DNA of 59,956 bases from Leptospiraceae bacterium (GTDB taxonomy: Bacteria; Spirochaetota; Leptospiria; Leptospirales; Leptonemataceae), in assembly GCA_026418015.1 (NCBI GenBank), contig JAOACE010000010.1, forward strand, positions 1-59,956, given 5' to 3'. The notes beneath the pieces are model-generated. The model was given only the letters and a program-made list of their open reading frames with translations. It ran no database searches and had not been told where the DNA came from. The position numbers were made by a program, and so were the translations under genes. Shown piece after piece: positions 8,651-17,167 of this stretch; within the stretch, counting starts at the first letter, position 1; each line of letters begins with the position of its first letter.

Positions 8651-9622
8651 GTGGAGATTCTTTATTGTGGTAGTCCCATTTATTCGCGAAAATTACTAGA
8701 AGCAATTGCAGAAAAACATACCATTGTTTGCGTTGTTTCTAATCCAGATAAAGTTTCGGATCGCACAAGAAAGCCCAAGCCCACACCTGTTGCAGAATTT
8801 GCATTAGAAAAAAATATTCCTCTTTTTCGGCCAGAAAACTTAAAAGATACAGCTTTTTTAGATGTTCTTGCTAATAATAAAATTGATGTAGGAATAGTTT
8901 TCGCTTTTGGAAAGATTTTACCTGCGGAATTTTTTACAAAACCTAAATATGGTTGTTTAAACTTACATGGTTCTTTATTACCAGATTTAAGAGGAGCTTC
9001 TCCCTTTCAGACTGCTATTCTAAAAGGTTATAAGAAAAGTGGATGGACTTTACAAAAAGTCGCGAAAGGATTAGACGAAGGAGACATATTAGCCCAAGTA
9101 GAATTTGATATTTACGAAAACGAAACAACCGAAGAATTAATCGAACGCGTTTTGCCATTAGGAATCGAATTAGTATTAAAAGTATTAGACAACCTTGAAT
9201 TCTACTGGAACAATGCTAAAAAACAACAAGACGAACAAGCTACTTATTGTTATAAAATCAACCCCGAAATGGCCTGGATCAACTGGAAAGAAAGTTCATT
9301 AAAAATTCATAATTTTATACGTGCACTTAACCCTAACCCGATAGCAAAAACCAACCTAAAAAAAGATAACAAAATAATTTCCAACATAAAAATTTATCGT
9401 TCGAACTATCATTTACCAGAATTCTTTCGTAAAATTCAAGACAACAATAAAGAACCCGGCTATATCGAAGTTATCAAGCAAAATAAAAAAAATCATCTAT
9501 TTGTTAAGACATTCGATGATTGGTTAGAAATCCTAGAAATCCAATATCCCAACAAGAAAAAATTGAATTCACACGATTTTATCAATGGAAATTTTGTTCA
9601 AACAGGAGATATGTTTTTATGA
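8651..9622 (+). CDS. fmt: Methionyl-tRNA formyltransferase
   Basis: 323 aa. Formylates initiator Met-tRNA using 10-formyl-tetrahydrofolate. The N-terminal Rossmann half has MEILYCGSPIYSRKLLEAI, GIVFAFGKILP and the catalytic region NLHGSLLPDLRGASPFQTAI, with the Asn-His-Asp set (final Asp in KGLDEGDIL). The C-terminal OB-like domain starts near residue 205 (EMAWINWKESSLKIHNFIRALNP). The start appears to be GTG; there is only a weak purine stretch upstream. The stop overlaps the next start as ATGA. Confidence 0.95.
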   Translation: MEILYCGSPIYSRKLLEAIAEKHTIVCVVSNPDKVSDRTRKPKPTPVAEFALEKNIPLFRPENLKDTAFLDVLANNKIDVGIVFAFGKILPAEFFTKPKYGCLNLHGSLLPDLRGASPFQTAILKGYKKSGWTLQKVAKGLDEGDILAQVEFDIYENETTEELIERVLPLGIELVLKVLDNLEFYWNNAKKQQDEQATYCYKINPEMAWINWKESSLKIHNFIRALNPNPIAKTNLKKDNKIISNIKIYRSNYHLPEFFRKIQDNNKEPGYIEVIKQNKKNHLFVKTFDDWLEILEIQYPNKKKLNSHDFINGNFVQTGDMFL

Positions 9623-10629
9623 ACCAACAAAGAATCGAAAAACTAAAAGAAATATTCAAAAAACATTTTATACCTTATTTTATTTTTTTTACTATTTTTG
9701 TGGTGTTTGCTTATATAATATTGGTTTTACGGTTATTTAGTGTAGAAACCAATATAATGCCCGACATAACAGGCAAATATTTTATCAATGTATACAACGA
9801 TTTAAAAAAATATAACCTGAATATAGAAATTCGAAAAATTTATATAGAAGAAAAACCAGAAGGTGTAATCCTACAACAAAGTATTTTGCCGGGCGAAACG
9901 ATTCGGCCCAAAAATAGACTTGTATTGATTGTAAATAGTTATGAGCCTTTCTTAACAATGCCCAAGGTAATCAATCTATCTTTGGAAAATGCAAAGCAAA
10001 CATTATCATCTGTACCTTACGAAGATAAAGTATATGAACTTCCCATAAGTAAAATATTGTATGTTTATAATCCCAACATACCAGAAAATACGGTTTTATT
10101 CCAATTTCCTGCACCTAATACAAAAATCAAATTAAACGAAAAGGTTATCTTAATTCTCTCTACTTCTCAATCAACGAAATTCGAAATAAACGAAATAAAA
10201 GAGATGGATATTGGGACGGTTTCTCAGTATTTTATTCAAAGTGGTATTCCTTATATTATTACCCAAATTGTCCCTACAAAAGATAACCGTCTTCATGGTA
10301 AAGTAAAAGAGATTAAATATAACAATAAAACTTACGAATTAAGCGTATATTATAACAAAAATAAGAAATACCATTTTTATTCTGATTTCGAATTAGAAAA
10401 TATTCGTTATTCGCGAAAAGATTATTGCTCTCTTCATCTCTCGAAAGAAGAACTCGATAGTATAGAAGAAATCAAGTTATCTACAAAAATTTGGTTTTCG
10501 GAACCCGAAATTTTTACAGATAAAAGTTTTAGTTTAGTTTTTTATCGTTCTGGAAATATGTATTTATATTTGTTATGTAATGATAAAATTGTGATGAAAA
10601 AATTTTACGAAGCAGATTTTTCCGTATAG
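9619..10629 (+). CDS. PASTA-domain membrane protein
   Basis: 336 aa. A short cytoplasmic N-terminus, one transmembrane helix (about residues 18-42), then two PASTA repeats (about 47-108, MPDITGKYFINVYNDLK; and 115-185, MPKVINLSLENAKQTL) and a C-terminal region of unknown fold. PASTA domains bind muropeptides or cell-wall precursors and usually belong to Ser/Thr kinases or penicillin-binding proteins; no kinase or transpeptidase domain is present here. The ATGA overlap with fmt shows translational coupling, and rpe follows 9 bp later. Confidence 0.88.
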   Translation: MNQQRIEKLKEIFKKHFIPYFIFFTIFVVFAYIILVLRLFSVETNIMPDITGKYFINVYNDLKKYNLNIEIRKIYIEEKPEGVILQQSILPGETIRPKNRLVLIVNSYEPFLTMPKVINLSLENAKQTLSSVPYEDKVYELPISKILYVYNPNIPENTVLFQFPAPNTKIKLNEKVILILSTSQSTKFEINEIKEMDIGTVSQYFIQSGIPYIITQIVPTKDNRLHGKVKEIKYNNKTYELSVYYNKNKKYHFYSDFELENIRYSRKDYCSLHLSKEELDSIEEIKLSTKIWFSEPEIFTDKSFSLVFYRSGNMYLYLLCNDKIVMKKFYEADFSV

Positions 10630-10638
10630 AGGTATAGT

Positions 10639-11277
10639 ATGAAGATTTCTCCATCCATTTTAGCAGCAGATTTAACCGATTTAAAAAATACATTACAAAC
10701 CTTAGAAAGTAGGGTAGATTTTCTCCATATGGATATTATGGATGGGCATTTTGTTCCTACATTATCTTTTGGAGAAGTATATGTAAAACTATTAAAAGAT
10801 CATACAAATATACCCTTAGATGTTCATCTTATGGTAGACCAACCCGAAAAAGAAGTTCCGAAATATTATGATTTTTCTCCGTTTAATATAACATTTCATT
10901 ACGAAGCAACGAATTTTCCTGTAAGACTTGCACGCGAAATTCGGAAAAAAAATATCAAAGCTGGTATATCTTTAAACCCAAAAACACCCGTAGAATTTAT
11001 CGAACCATTTTTAGAAGAATTGGATCTTGTTTTAATTATGAGTGTTGAACCTGGTTTTTACGGACAAGCATTTATTCCTTTTAGTATAGAAAAAATAAAA
11101 AAATTAAAAGATATGATCCTTCAAAAAGATTTGGATGTCCTAATCGAGGTTGATGGAGGAATCAATCAAGAGAATATTTCCCTCGTAAAAGAAGCTGGTG
11201 CAGATATCGTTGTTGCGGGATCCTTTATTTTTAAAGGCAACATAGAAGAAAATATCCAAAAATTAAAACAATTTTAA
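10639..11277 (+). CDS. rpe: Ribulose-phosphate 3-epimerase
   Basis: 212 aa TIM barrel. Interconverts ribulose-5-phosphate and xylulose-5-phosphate in the pentose phosphate pathway. Expected motifs in order: SPSILAADLTDL, DFLHMDIMDGHFVPTLSFG (metal-binding His and Asp), LDVHLMV, HYEA, GISLNPKTPVE, LIMSVEPGFYGQAF, IEVDGGINQENI with the catalytic Asp, and VAGSFIFKG. Third gene of the fmt / PASTA / rpe run. Confidence 0.96.
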   Translation: MKISPSILAADLTDLKNTLQTLESRVDFLHMDIMDGHFVPTLSFGEVYVKLLKDHTNIPLDVHLMVDQPEKEVPKYYDFSPFNITFHYEATNFPVRLAREIRKKNIKAGISLNPKTPVEFIEPFLEELDLVLIMSVEPGFYGQAFIPFSIEKIKKLKDMILQKDLDVLIEVDGGINQENISLVKEAGADIVVAGSFIFKGNIEENIQKLKQF

Positions 11278-11348
11278 AAAATTATAAATAAAATCCTTAT
11301 TTTTGTTTATAAATTTAAACTGCGAAAAATTCAATTCGCCGCAACAAT

Positions 11349-11921
11349 TTATTTAACTTCTTTTTTTTGTTTTTGTTGTTCTTGGTATTCCTTAATGATT
11401 ACTTTTCTAAAATAGGGAGCATCCAATTCATAAACAATCTTTCCACCTAAGTGAGCTGTGTATATAACAATAGGAATTGCAATAAAAAAATAAACAATGA
11501 GTGTTAAAATCCTCATAATTTTATAAAAAGAAAACTTTGTGTGTCCTAAAAAAGAAATTGCTAAAATAAATATAGATAATACAAAAAAACTTTCGGCGAA
11601 TTTTTCGTGTTGTTCAATAGTCTGCTTTAAATAAGGACTATGTTCTAGTAATTCATGCTCAATATCTCCTGTAAATAATGCAAAATAAGTAGATACAACA
11701 AGAAATATATTTAGTATTAAAATAAAATTCCAGTAGTTAAATTCTTGATTGTTCCTAAATTTTAACATTAATAGTAATGCAATGATAGGAATTAAAAATG
11801 TTAATACAATGGGAGCATGAACAAACAAAGGATGGAATGGCAAATCTGATGGAATATTTTTTAACATTAATGTATCTGCGCTTTCTTCTATGTGTAGTAA
11901 GATAAATGTTAGTATTTTCAT
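11349..11921 (-). CDS. DUF2231-like membrane protein
   Basis: 190 aa with four hydrophobic helices (about residues 37-53, 64-83, 110-127, 135-158). LPFHPLFVHAPIVL before the first helix and TAHLGGKIVYE after the last are the conserved His-containing ends of the DUF2231 family, proposed in some proteins to ligate haem. Function is unknown. A C-terminal lysine/glutamine-rich tail faces the cytoplasm. It diverges from the gene at 12025. Confidence 0.7.
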   Translation of the reverse strand: MKILTFILLHIEESADTLMLKNIPSDLPFHPLFVHAPIVLTFLIPIIALLLMLKFRNNQEFNYWNFILILNIFLVVSTYFALFTGDIEHELLEHSPYLKQTIEQHEKFAESFFVLSIFILAISFLGHTKFSFYKIMRILTLIVYFFIAIPIVIYTAHLGGKIVYELDAPYFRKVIIKEYQEQQKQKKEVK

Positions 11922-11988
11922 AAGTATAAAATTTGTTTATTCATCGATAAATCAATAAAAATTTATCGATTTGCGATAATTTTTAGGA

Positions 11989-12024
11989 TTGACAAAATAT
12001 CTAGAAAATTATTAATAAAAAATT
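11989..12024 (+). promoter_or_regulatory. Candidate promoter for a leaderless mRNA (gene 12025-12645)
   Basis: TTGACA at 11989-11994 with a TAATAA-like -10 box about 18 bp later. The first T is 36 nt before the ATG, and there is no Shine-Dalgarno sequence between them. Confidence 0.45.
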
Positions 12025-12645
12025 ATGAAAGATATTAAGAATTTTTTAAAACAAATCATCCAAATAAGCTTAATTTTGGTTTTAACAAATGTATTGTGGG
12101 GTAAGGAATTTACAAAGATTTCATTAGCAGATTTGCAAGCAAATAATATGATTGAATCTCAAGCTCAGCAAGAAACAAAAGAAACACAAGAAATGCAACA
12201 AAAATCTGAAGAAAGCAAAAAAGAAGTAAAACAAGAAAAAAATGTTAAAAAAACCATCGATGAATGTGTTCAAACCTTAGAATCTCAGGATATTACCTTG
12301 CAACTATTAGCTCTTAATACTTGTGCGAAAGATTATCAAAAAGAAGAAAAAATGCAAGATGCTTTACTAAAATTATTGAACAATTCTAATAACGATGCAG
12401 TTCAAGTAAGTTCTCTAATGCTTTTATCAAACCAAAAAAAAGACAAAATCGCAGAAGAACTCATTACATTAATACAAAACGGAAAATTCAGGACAAATGT
12501 TTTAAAATATGCTTCTACGGTAGTTTTATACAGTAACATAACAGATAAAACGAAAGCAAATGCAAAAGAAGTTTTCCAAAGCTTAGCGAATTCAGAAGAT
12601 GAATTATTAAAAAATTTAGTAGAAAATTTATTAAAAAAAATTTAA
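12025..12645 (+). CDS. Exported HEAT-like helical-repeat protein
   Basis: 206 aa. A hydrophobic N-terminal segment (residues 11-24) ending VLWGKE looks like a signal peptide. A Gln/Glu/Lys-rich linker (about 40-75) follows, then four helical pairs (TLQLLALNTCAKDY, DAVQVSSLMLLSNQ, KFRTNVLKYASTVVLY, DELLKNLVENLLKK) with HEAT-repeat character. No catalytic motif is present; probably a periplasmic scaffold. The ThiF-like gene follows 7 bp later. Confidence 0.65.
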   Translation: MKDIKNFLKQIIQISLILVLTNVLWGKEFTKISLADLQANNMIESQAQQETKETQEMQQKSEESKKEVKQEKNVKKTIDECVQTLESQDITLQLLALNTCAKDYQKEEKMQDALLKLLNNSNNDAVQVSSLMLLSNQKKDKIAEELITLIQNGKFRTNVLKYASTVVLYSNITDKTKANAKEVFQSLANSEDELLKNLVENLLKKI

Positions 12646-12652
12646 AAAATTG

Positions 12653-13483
12653 ATGTTGGAATTAACCAAAGAAGAATTAACAAGATATTCGAGAAATATT
12701 TTTTTAAAAGAGATTGGAAAAGACGGACAGTTAAAACTAAAAAATAGTTCTGTTATGGTTATTGGGGCTGGTGGATTAGGTAGCCCCATATTGCTCTATT
12801 TAACTGCTATTGGTGTGGGGCATATAACCATCATCGAATCCGATAGACTCGATCTTACCAACTTGCAAAGGCAAATTTTATACAGAACTTCTGATGTTGG
12901 TAAACATAAGGCAGCTTTAACAAAAGAATACTTAGAGCAGCTGAATCCACATATACACGTAGATGTGATCAATGATCGACTCACCCCGGAGAATGCATTT
13001 CATTTAATCGAAAATGTTGATGTGGTAATAGATGGTTCGGATAATTTTCCCACAAGGTTTCTTGTGAATGATGTGTGCTATTTTAAAAAAATTCCTCTTA
13101 TATCTGGCGGTGTTTTACAATTTTATGGTATGATTATGGGAATCATGCCAGAGCAAACACCTTGTTATCGATGTGTTTTTGAACATCCTCCGGAAGAGCA
13201 AGAAAATTGTTCCACGGTCGGTGTATTAGGTCCCTTGGTAGGCAGCATTGGTTCTCTAATGGCAGTAGAAACCATCAAGTTTTTGTTAAACTTAAAACCC
13301 AATTTGATGGGTAAATTGCTCCGCATCGATGCTCTAACAATGGATTTTCGTTTAACAGAACTACCAGTTAATGAATCCTGTTTAATTTGTGGTAAAAATC
13401 CTAAAATAAAAGTTTTTGATCCTAAATTACAAGATTATTACGAAATGTGTAATCCAACTCCTTATTTCCTAAAAAATTTATAA
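12653..13483 (+). CDS. ThiF/MoeB/HesA-family adenylyltransferase
   Basis: 276 aa. E1-like enzyme that adenylates the C-terminal GlyGly of a ubiquitin-like sulfur carrier (MoaD or ThiS type). Motifs: RYSRNIFLKEIG, ATP-binding VIGAGGLGSPILLYL, DLTNLQRQILY, VIDGSDNFPTRFLVND. Two zinc-binding Cys pairs, CYRC (about residue 175) and CLIC (about 243), and the Cys of ENCSTVGVLGP are in place. A rhodanese domain is absent, so it is nearer to MoeB/ThiF than to MOCS3-type fusions. No partner carrier gene is visible. A TTG at 12650 directly precedes the ATG. Confidence 0.9.
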   Translation: MLELTKEELTRYSRNIFLKEIGKDGQLKLKNSSVMVIGAGGLGSPILLYLTAIGVGHITIIESDRLDLTNLQRQILYRTSDVGKHKAALTKEYLEQLNPHIHVDVINDRLTPENAFHLIENVDVVIDGSDNFPTRFLVNDVCYFKKIPLISGGVLQFYGMIMGIMPEQTPCYRCVFEHPPEEQENCSTVGVLGPLVGSIGSLMAVETIKFLLNLKPNLMGKLLRIDALTMDFRLTELPVNESCLICGKNPKIKVFDPKLQDYYEMCNPTPYFLKNL

Positions 13484-13797
13484 AAATTCCTATTATTGAA
13501 AAAATATGAGTTGTAAATCTTTAAGTATAAAAAAATCAAGCCAAAAGAACGATAAAAGTTTATATTAATATATAAACAATAGAATTGAACAATACGAACA
13601 ATATAATACATGGTTTCGTAAACAAATAAAAAATTGATAGAATTTAAAAATGTATATGAAAGAATAAAATGAATAGCAATAGAATTTTAAATTATAGATA
13701 GTAACAAAACTATAAATTAAAAAAGGTGGGAGGGAGGGATAAAATTCTAAATTGAATAAGGGTGGGAGGGAGGGATAAAATTCTAATAGGAGGCAAT
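13484..13797 (+). other. Gene-free stretch with two tandem G-tract repeats
   Basis: AT-rich, with no coding potential seen. Its end carries two copies of GGTGGGAGGGAGGGATAAAA plus TTCTAA, at 13,725-13,750 and 13,760-13,786, separated by nine bases. The second copy has four runs of three G with single-base loops. AGGAGG at 13,788-13,793 follows immediately, so the repeats form the 5' untranslated region or promoter-proximal DNA of the next gene. Confidence 0.8.
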
Positions 13798-14115
13798 ATG
13801 TTAAAAAAATACGATGATTGGGAAGAAGAATACGAAGAAGAAGATGAAGAATGGGAAGACGAAGAATACGAAGATGAAGAATATGAAGATGACGAAGAAT
13901 ATGATGAATGGGATGATGATGATTACGAAGAGTTTGAAGAAGACGAAGAATGGGAAGACGAAGAATACGAAGATGATGAAGAAGCAGAAGAAGATTGGGT
14001 AGAGAGTGCATCTTTCGTATGTGAAGATTGTAATTATCGATGGACAGAAGAGGATGACGAAGCAGAAGTCATTGTATGTCCAATGTGTGGGAGCGATAAC
14101 ATAACCCAGATCTAG
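13798..14115 (+). CDS. Very acidic protein with C-terminal zinc ribbon
   Basis: 105 aa. Residues 5-68 are almost entirely Glu, Asp, Tyr and Trp in irregular EEYEDDEEW-type repeats. The last 35 residues hold CEDC (about 76-79) and CPMC (about 96-99), a zinc ribbon with spacing typical of rubredoxin-like folds. I do not recognise the family. The start at ATG 13798 is fixed by AGGAGG five bases upstream. The acidic tract could mimic nucleic acid or bind a basic partner, which is inference. The next gene starts directly after the stop. Confidence 0.75.
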   Translation: MLKKYDDWEEEYEEEDEEWEDEEYEDEEYEDDEEYDEWDDDDYEEFEEDEEWEDEEYEDDEEAEEDWVESASFVCEDCNYRWTEEDDEAEVIVCPMCGSDNITQI

Positions 14116-14334
14116 ATGATACCATTACGTTTGTTGTTGTTCTTGATGGGGATATTTATATTGATTTTGTTTTTAGTCAGTAATCCCCAAGAAGTTTCTT
14201 TTAATTTTTTAATCTGGAAAAGTACTTACCGACTCTACGAAGTTATATTGTTTGGTATCGTTTATGGGAGTATTTTATATATTATTCTAAGCAGCCACAT
14301 TAAAGACGTATTAAAAAAAAATAGACATCGATGA
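14116..14334 (+). CDS. LapA-domain (DUF1049) small membrane protein
   Basis: 72 aa with two transmembrane helices. The sequence NPQEVSFNFLIWKSTYRLYEV between them is the recognisable LapA-like core, the family linked in Gram-negative bacteria to lipopolysaccharide assembly. It starts at the base following the previous stop codon and its TGA overlaps the next ATG, so it is translationally coupled to both neighbours. Confidence 0.75.
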   Translation: MIPLRLLLFLMGIFILILFLVSNPQEVSFNFLIWKSTYRLYEVILFGIVYGSILYIILSSHIKDVLKKNRHR

Positions 14335-15008
14335 ATATCTCTGAACGAAAAAAGATTCACATACCCATACAAAAAGGTATCCTAAAGGGTAAAAAGGTGC
14401 CCTTACCCCCTTCGTTAAATGGATACAGGAATTTTACTTCATCTTTAATAAAAGAAGCACTCTTTCAACACATTGAAAATTTCTTTGGTATAACTTTTAA
14501 TGGAAGAAAAATCTACCATATTGTTTTTTTTGATTTATGTGCTGGTTCTGGTCAAATTGGTTTAGAAGCATATAGTAGGGGGTTTAATCCTGTTCATATT
14601 GTAGAAAAAGATAAAAAACGTTTTGAATTTATTCTAGAACATCTTAAAGAATTTAGAATCAGAGGTTCAAAGATTGTTTTTCATCAAAAGGATTTTAGAA
14701 GAATGGCAGACGATATAACCCAGTTTTATTACGGTGCCATTTTTATCGATCTACCGTATACCTTCTGGAAAGAGGATGGAAGATGTGGACATCTAGATCA
14801 TTTTTTTTATAAATTCATTAGCCATCTAAGCGAAAAAATCCAAAACGATAAGGAAAACGATTATAAATATATATTTATCATTCAATCCCCAAAACCCTAT
14901 CAATTTCCTTTATCTTTAAAGAATAATTCTCGTTTTAACATTATACAAGATATTAAACATTATAGAAAGCATTATTTAAATCTACTTAAAATTAATTTGA
15001 CTCAGTAA
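14331..15008 (+). CDS. RsmD-like 16S rRNA methyltransferase
   Basis: 225 aa, class I SAM-dependent methyltransferase. The N-terminal ILKGKKVPLPPSLNGYRNFTSSLIKEALFQHI matches the RsmD lead-in. SAM motif I is FFDLCAGSGQIGLEAYSRG (about residues 67-85), followed by HIVEKDKKR. The catalytic DPPY is altered to DLPY (IFIDLPYTFW, about residue 142), an unusual change because the first Pro normally shapes the base pocket. The C-terminus is long and divergent. RsmD methylates G966 of 16S rRNA; activity should be checked given the altered motif. Confidence 0.78.
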   Translation: MNISERKKIHIPIQKGILKGKKVPLPPSLNGYRNFTSSLIKEALFQHIENFFGITFNGRKIYHIVFFDLCAGSGQIGLEAYSRGFNPVHIVEKDKKRFEFILEHLKEFRIRGSKIVFHQKDFRRMADDITQFYYGAIFIDLPYTFWKEDGRCGHLDHFFYKFISHLSEKIQNDKENDYKYIFIIQSPKPYQFPLSLKNNSRFNIIQDIKHYRKHYLNLLKINLTQ

Positions 15009-15031
15009 TCATAAAAAAAAAATTGTCTTTT

Positions 15032-16585
15032 ATGATTCTGTCAGATATATTGGCAATTTTGGTATTTGTTTTGTATACCGTTGATGTTGTTCTTTTATTT
15101 TTTTATGGTATACATATGTATGTAATGCTCTATCTATTCTTAAAGCATAAAAATAAATGTATTAGTAATATAGAAAAAGAACCCATAGATTTAGAGAAAG
15201 TAGATCCCAAATCACTTCCAGAGGTTGCAATTCAACTTCCTATTTATAACGAATATTATGTTGTAGATAGACTATTAGATGCGGTAAGCAAAATTAAATG
15301 GCCAAAAGAAAAACTCTATATACAAGTATTAGACGATTCAACAGACGAAACAGTAGAAAAAGTGGATCAGATTGTTCAAGAAATGCAAAAACAAGGTTTT
15401 CGAATTGAGCACTTACATAGGACAGATAGAAAAGGTCATAAAGCAGGTGCTTTAAAAGAGGGATTAAAAAAGATTCAAGCAGAATACATTGCGATCTTCG
15501 ACGCAGATTTTATTCCCAACCAAGATATACTTGTTAAAGTTATGCCCTATTTTGATGATAAAGAAATCGGAATGATTCAAACCCGATGGGGGCATATCAA
15601 CAAAGATTATTCTTTATTGACATTTGCTCAATCTTTTGGAATTGATGGGCACTTTATTATTGAACAAGTAGCAAGAAATGGTGCAGGTCTTTGGATGAAT
15701 TTTAATGGAACTGCCGGAATATGGAGAAAACAATGTATATTAGAAGCGGGAAATTGGCAATCCGATACTTTAACCGAAGATTTTGATCTTTCTTATAGAG
15801 CAGAATTAGCTGGATGGAAGTTCCGATACTTTATGGATATAGAAAATCCTGCGGAATTGCCTGCAACAATACAGTCTTTTAAATCTCAGCAATTTAGATG
15901 GTGTAAAGGTTCTATTCAGACAGCAGTAAAATTAATACCAAGAATTCTAAGAGCAGACTTACCTTTAAAAATCAAAGCGGAAGCATTGGTCCATTTAACC
16001 AATTATTCTGTTCATCCATTAATGCTGATAAATATTTTGTTAACATTGCCATTAGTTTTAATAGAAGAATGGTCTTCGTTTCGTTATACAGACTTAACCA
16101 CTAAAATGATCTTTTTTGTTGCATTTGTTTTGAGTTTATCAACCTTTGCTCCAACGATTTTTTATTTATATTCACAAAAAGAGTTGTATAAAAAGTGGTG
16201 GGATAAGATGATCTATATGCCTGTATTAATGATGGTGGGAACAGGAATAGCAATATCAAATACAAAAGCGTTTATTGAAGCATTAATAGGTAAGGTAAGT
16301 GCCTTCCAGAGGACTCCAAAATACAGAATTGAATCCAAAAAAGATCTGATTTCCTTACGAAATAAATACATTCAGTCCATTGATCCTTTAATTGTTTGGG
16401 AAACAGTTTTTTTTATCTATTGCGTCATTACTGCATATTATGCATATATTTATAAAAAATATTTAATCATTCCCTTTATGATCATATATGCACTAGGATT
16501 TTTCTACGTTATATATTTATCTGTAATTCAAAATTTAGTTATGAGGATTGGATTAACTTATAAAATGTTTTACAAGAAAATATAA
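15032..16585 (+). CDS. Cellulose-synthase-like family 2 glycosyltransferase
   Basis: 517 aa from ATG 15032 (a TTG at 15023 is also possible). Two N-terminal transmembrane helices, a GT2 catalytic domain and three to five C-terminal helices, as in processive or mannan-type synthases. Catalytic signature: QLPIYNEYYVVDRLLDA, LDDSTDETVE, the FDADF motif, FNGTAGIWRK, TLTEDFDLSYRAELAGW and QQFRWCKGS (QxxRW). It should polymerise or transfer a sugar on the cytoplasmic face. No PilZ domain is fused, but a separate PilZ gene follows directly, which suggests c-di-GMP control. Confidence 0.9.
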   Translation: MILSDILAILVFVLYTVDVVLLFFYGIHMYVMLYLFLKHKNKCISNIEKEPIDLEKVDPKSLPEVAIQLPIYNEYYVVDRLLDAVSKIKWPKEKLYIQVLDDSTDETVEKVDQIVQEMQKQGFRIEHLHRTDRKGHKAGALKEGLKKIQAEYIAIFDADFIPNQDILVKVMPYFDDKEIGMIQTRWGHINKDYSLLTFAQSFGIDGHFIIEQVARNGAGLWMNFNGTAGIWRKQCILEAGNWQSDTLTEDFDLSYRAELAGWKFRYFMDIENPAELPATIQSFKSQQFRWCKGSIQTAVKLIPRILRADLPLKIKAEALVHLTNYSVHPLMLINILLTLPLVLIEEWSSFRYTDLTTKMIFFVAFVLSLSTFAPTIFYLYSQKELYKKWWDKMIYMPVLMMVGTGIAISNTKAFIEALIGKVSAFQRTPKYRIESKKDLISLRNKYIQSIDPLIVWETVFFIYCVITAYYAYIYKKYLIIPFMIIYALGFFYVIYLSVIQNLVMRIGLTYKMFYKKI

Positions 16586-16603
16586 TGAATTATTTGTTCT
16601 TTT

Positions 16604-16969
16604 ATGGATTCAAAAAAAGCGCATAGTCCCATGGGAGAATATCGAGATCCATCTAAACAAAAAAGAAAGAATGCAAGGATACGAGTAAATAATATAACAG
16701 CAACCTTTAAAATAGAAGGAACAAATCAAGATTACGAATGTCAGATTTTGGATTTAGGCACTGGGGGAGTGGGCATTGCTACAAAAACTTTATTATATCC
16801 TGGGGATAAAATAAAAATTCATTTCTGGTTAGAAGGAAATGAATTTAGTTTACCTGCAACTGTGTCTCGTACCTCGGGGAAGAATGTGGGACTTATATTT
16901 GAAGATCCTCCATTGGATGCAATTTCGAAGATTCAAAACTACATTCATTCAAAATTATTTAAAAGTTAG
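16604..16969 (+). CDS. PilZ-domain protein
   Basis: 121 aa. The c-di-GMP-binding signature is present as RKNARIRV (about residues 25-32, RxxxR) and DLGTGGVGI (about 49-57, the D/NxSxxG-type turn with Thr for Ser). It lies 18 bp after the cellulose-synthase-like gene, so it is a candidate activator of that enzyme; in alginate- and cellulose-type systems a PilZ domain does this job. The link here is by position only. Confidence 0.88.
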   Translation: MDSKKAHSPMGEYRDPSKQKRKNARIRVNNITATFKIEGTNQDYECQILDLGTGGVGIATKTLLYPGDKIKIHFWLEGNEFSLPATVSRTSGKNVGLIFEDPPLDAISKIQNYIHSKLFKS

Positions 16970-17078
16970 AACTGGAATGAACACAATTGACGTAATAAAA
17001 AAATGAATTTTTATGGTATTTTATTTGTAATGAATAACAAAACATAAATTAATCAAATTAAACAAAAAATAAGGTACA

Positions 17079-17154
17079 GGGGGATGGGATAATACTCTAT
17101 AAAGAAGGATGAGTTAAAATTTAAAAAGGCGGGCGGGTGGGTTAAAACTCTAAA
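17079..17154 (+). repeat. Three degenerate G-tract repeat copies upstream of gene 17168
   Basis: Copies at 17,079-17,099 (GGGGGATGGGATAATACTCTA), about 17,104-17,124 (eroded GAAGGATGAGTTAAAATTTA) and 17,128-17,154 (GGCGGGCGGGTGGGTTAAAA plus CTCTAAA). The last copy runs into AAGGAG at 17,154-17,159, the ribosome-binding site of the next gene. Same family as the repeats at 1-116 and 13,725-13,786. Confidence 0.75.
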
Positions 17155-17167
17155 AGGAGCAGATAAT

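Noticed and set aside
16569-16603. TTTACA 35 nt before the PilZ gene as a seventh leaderless promoter
   Set aside because: The hexamer is weaker and the best TATAAT in the region is at the wrong spacing.
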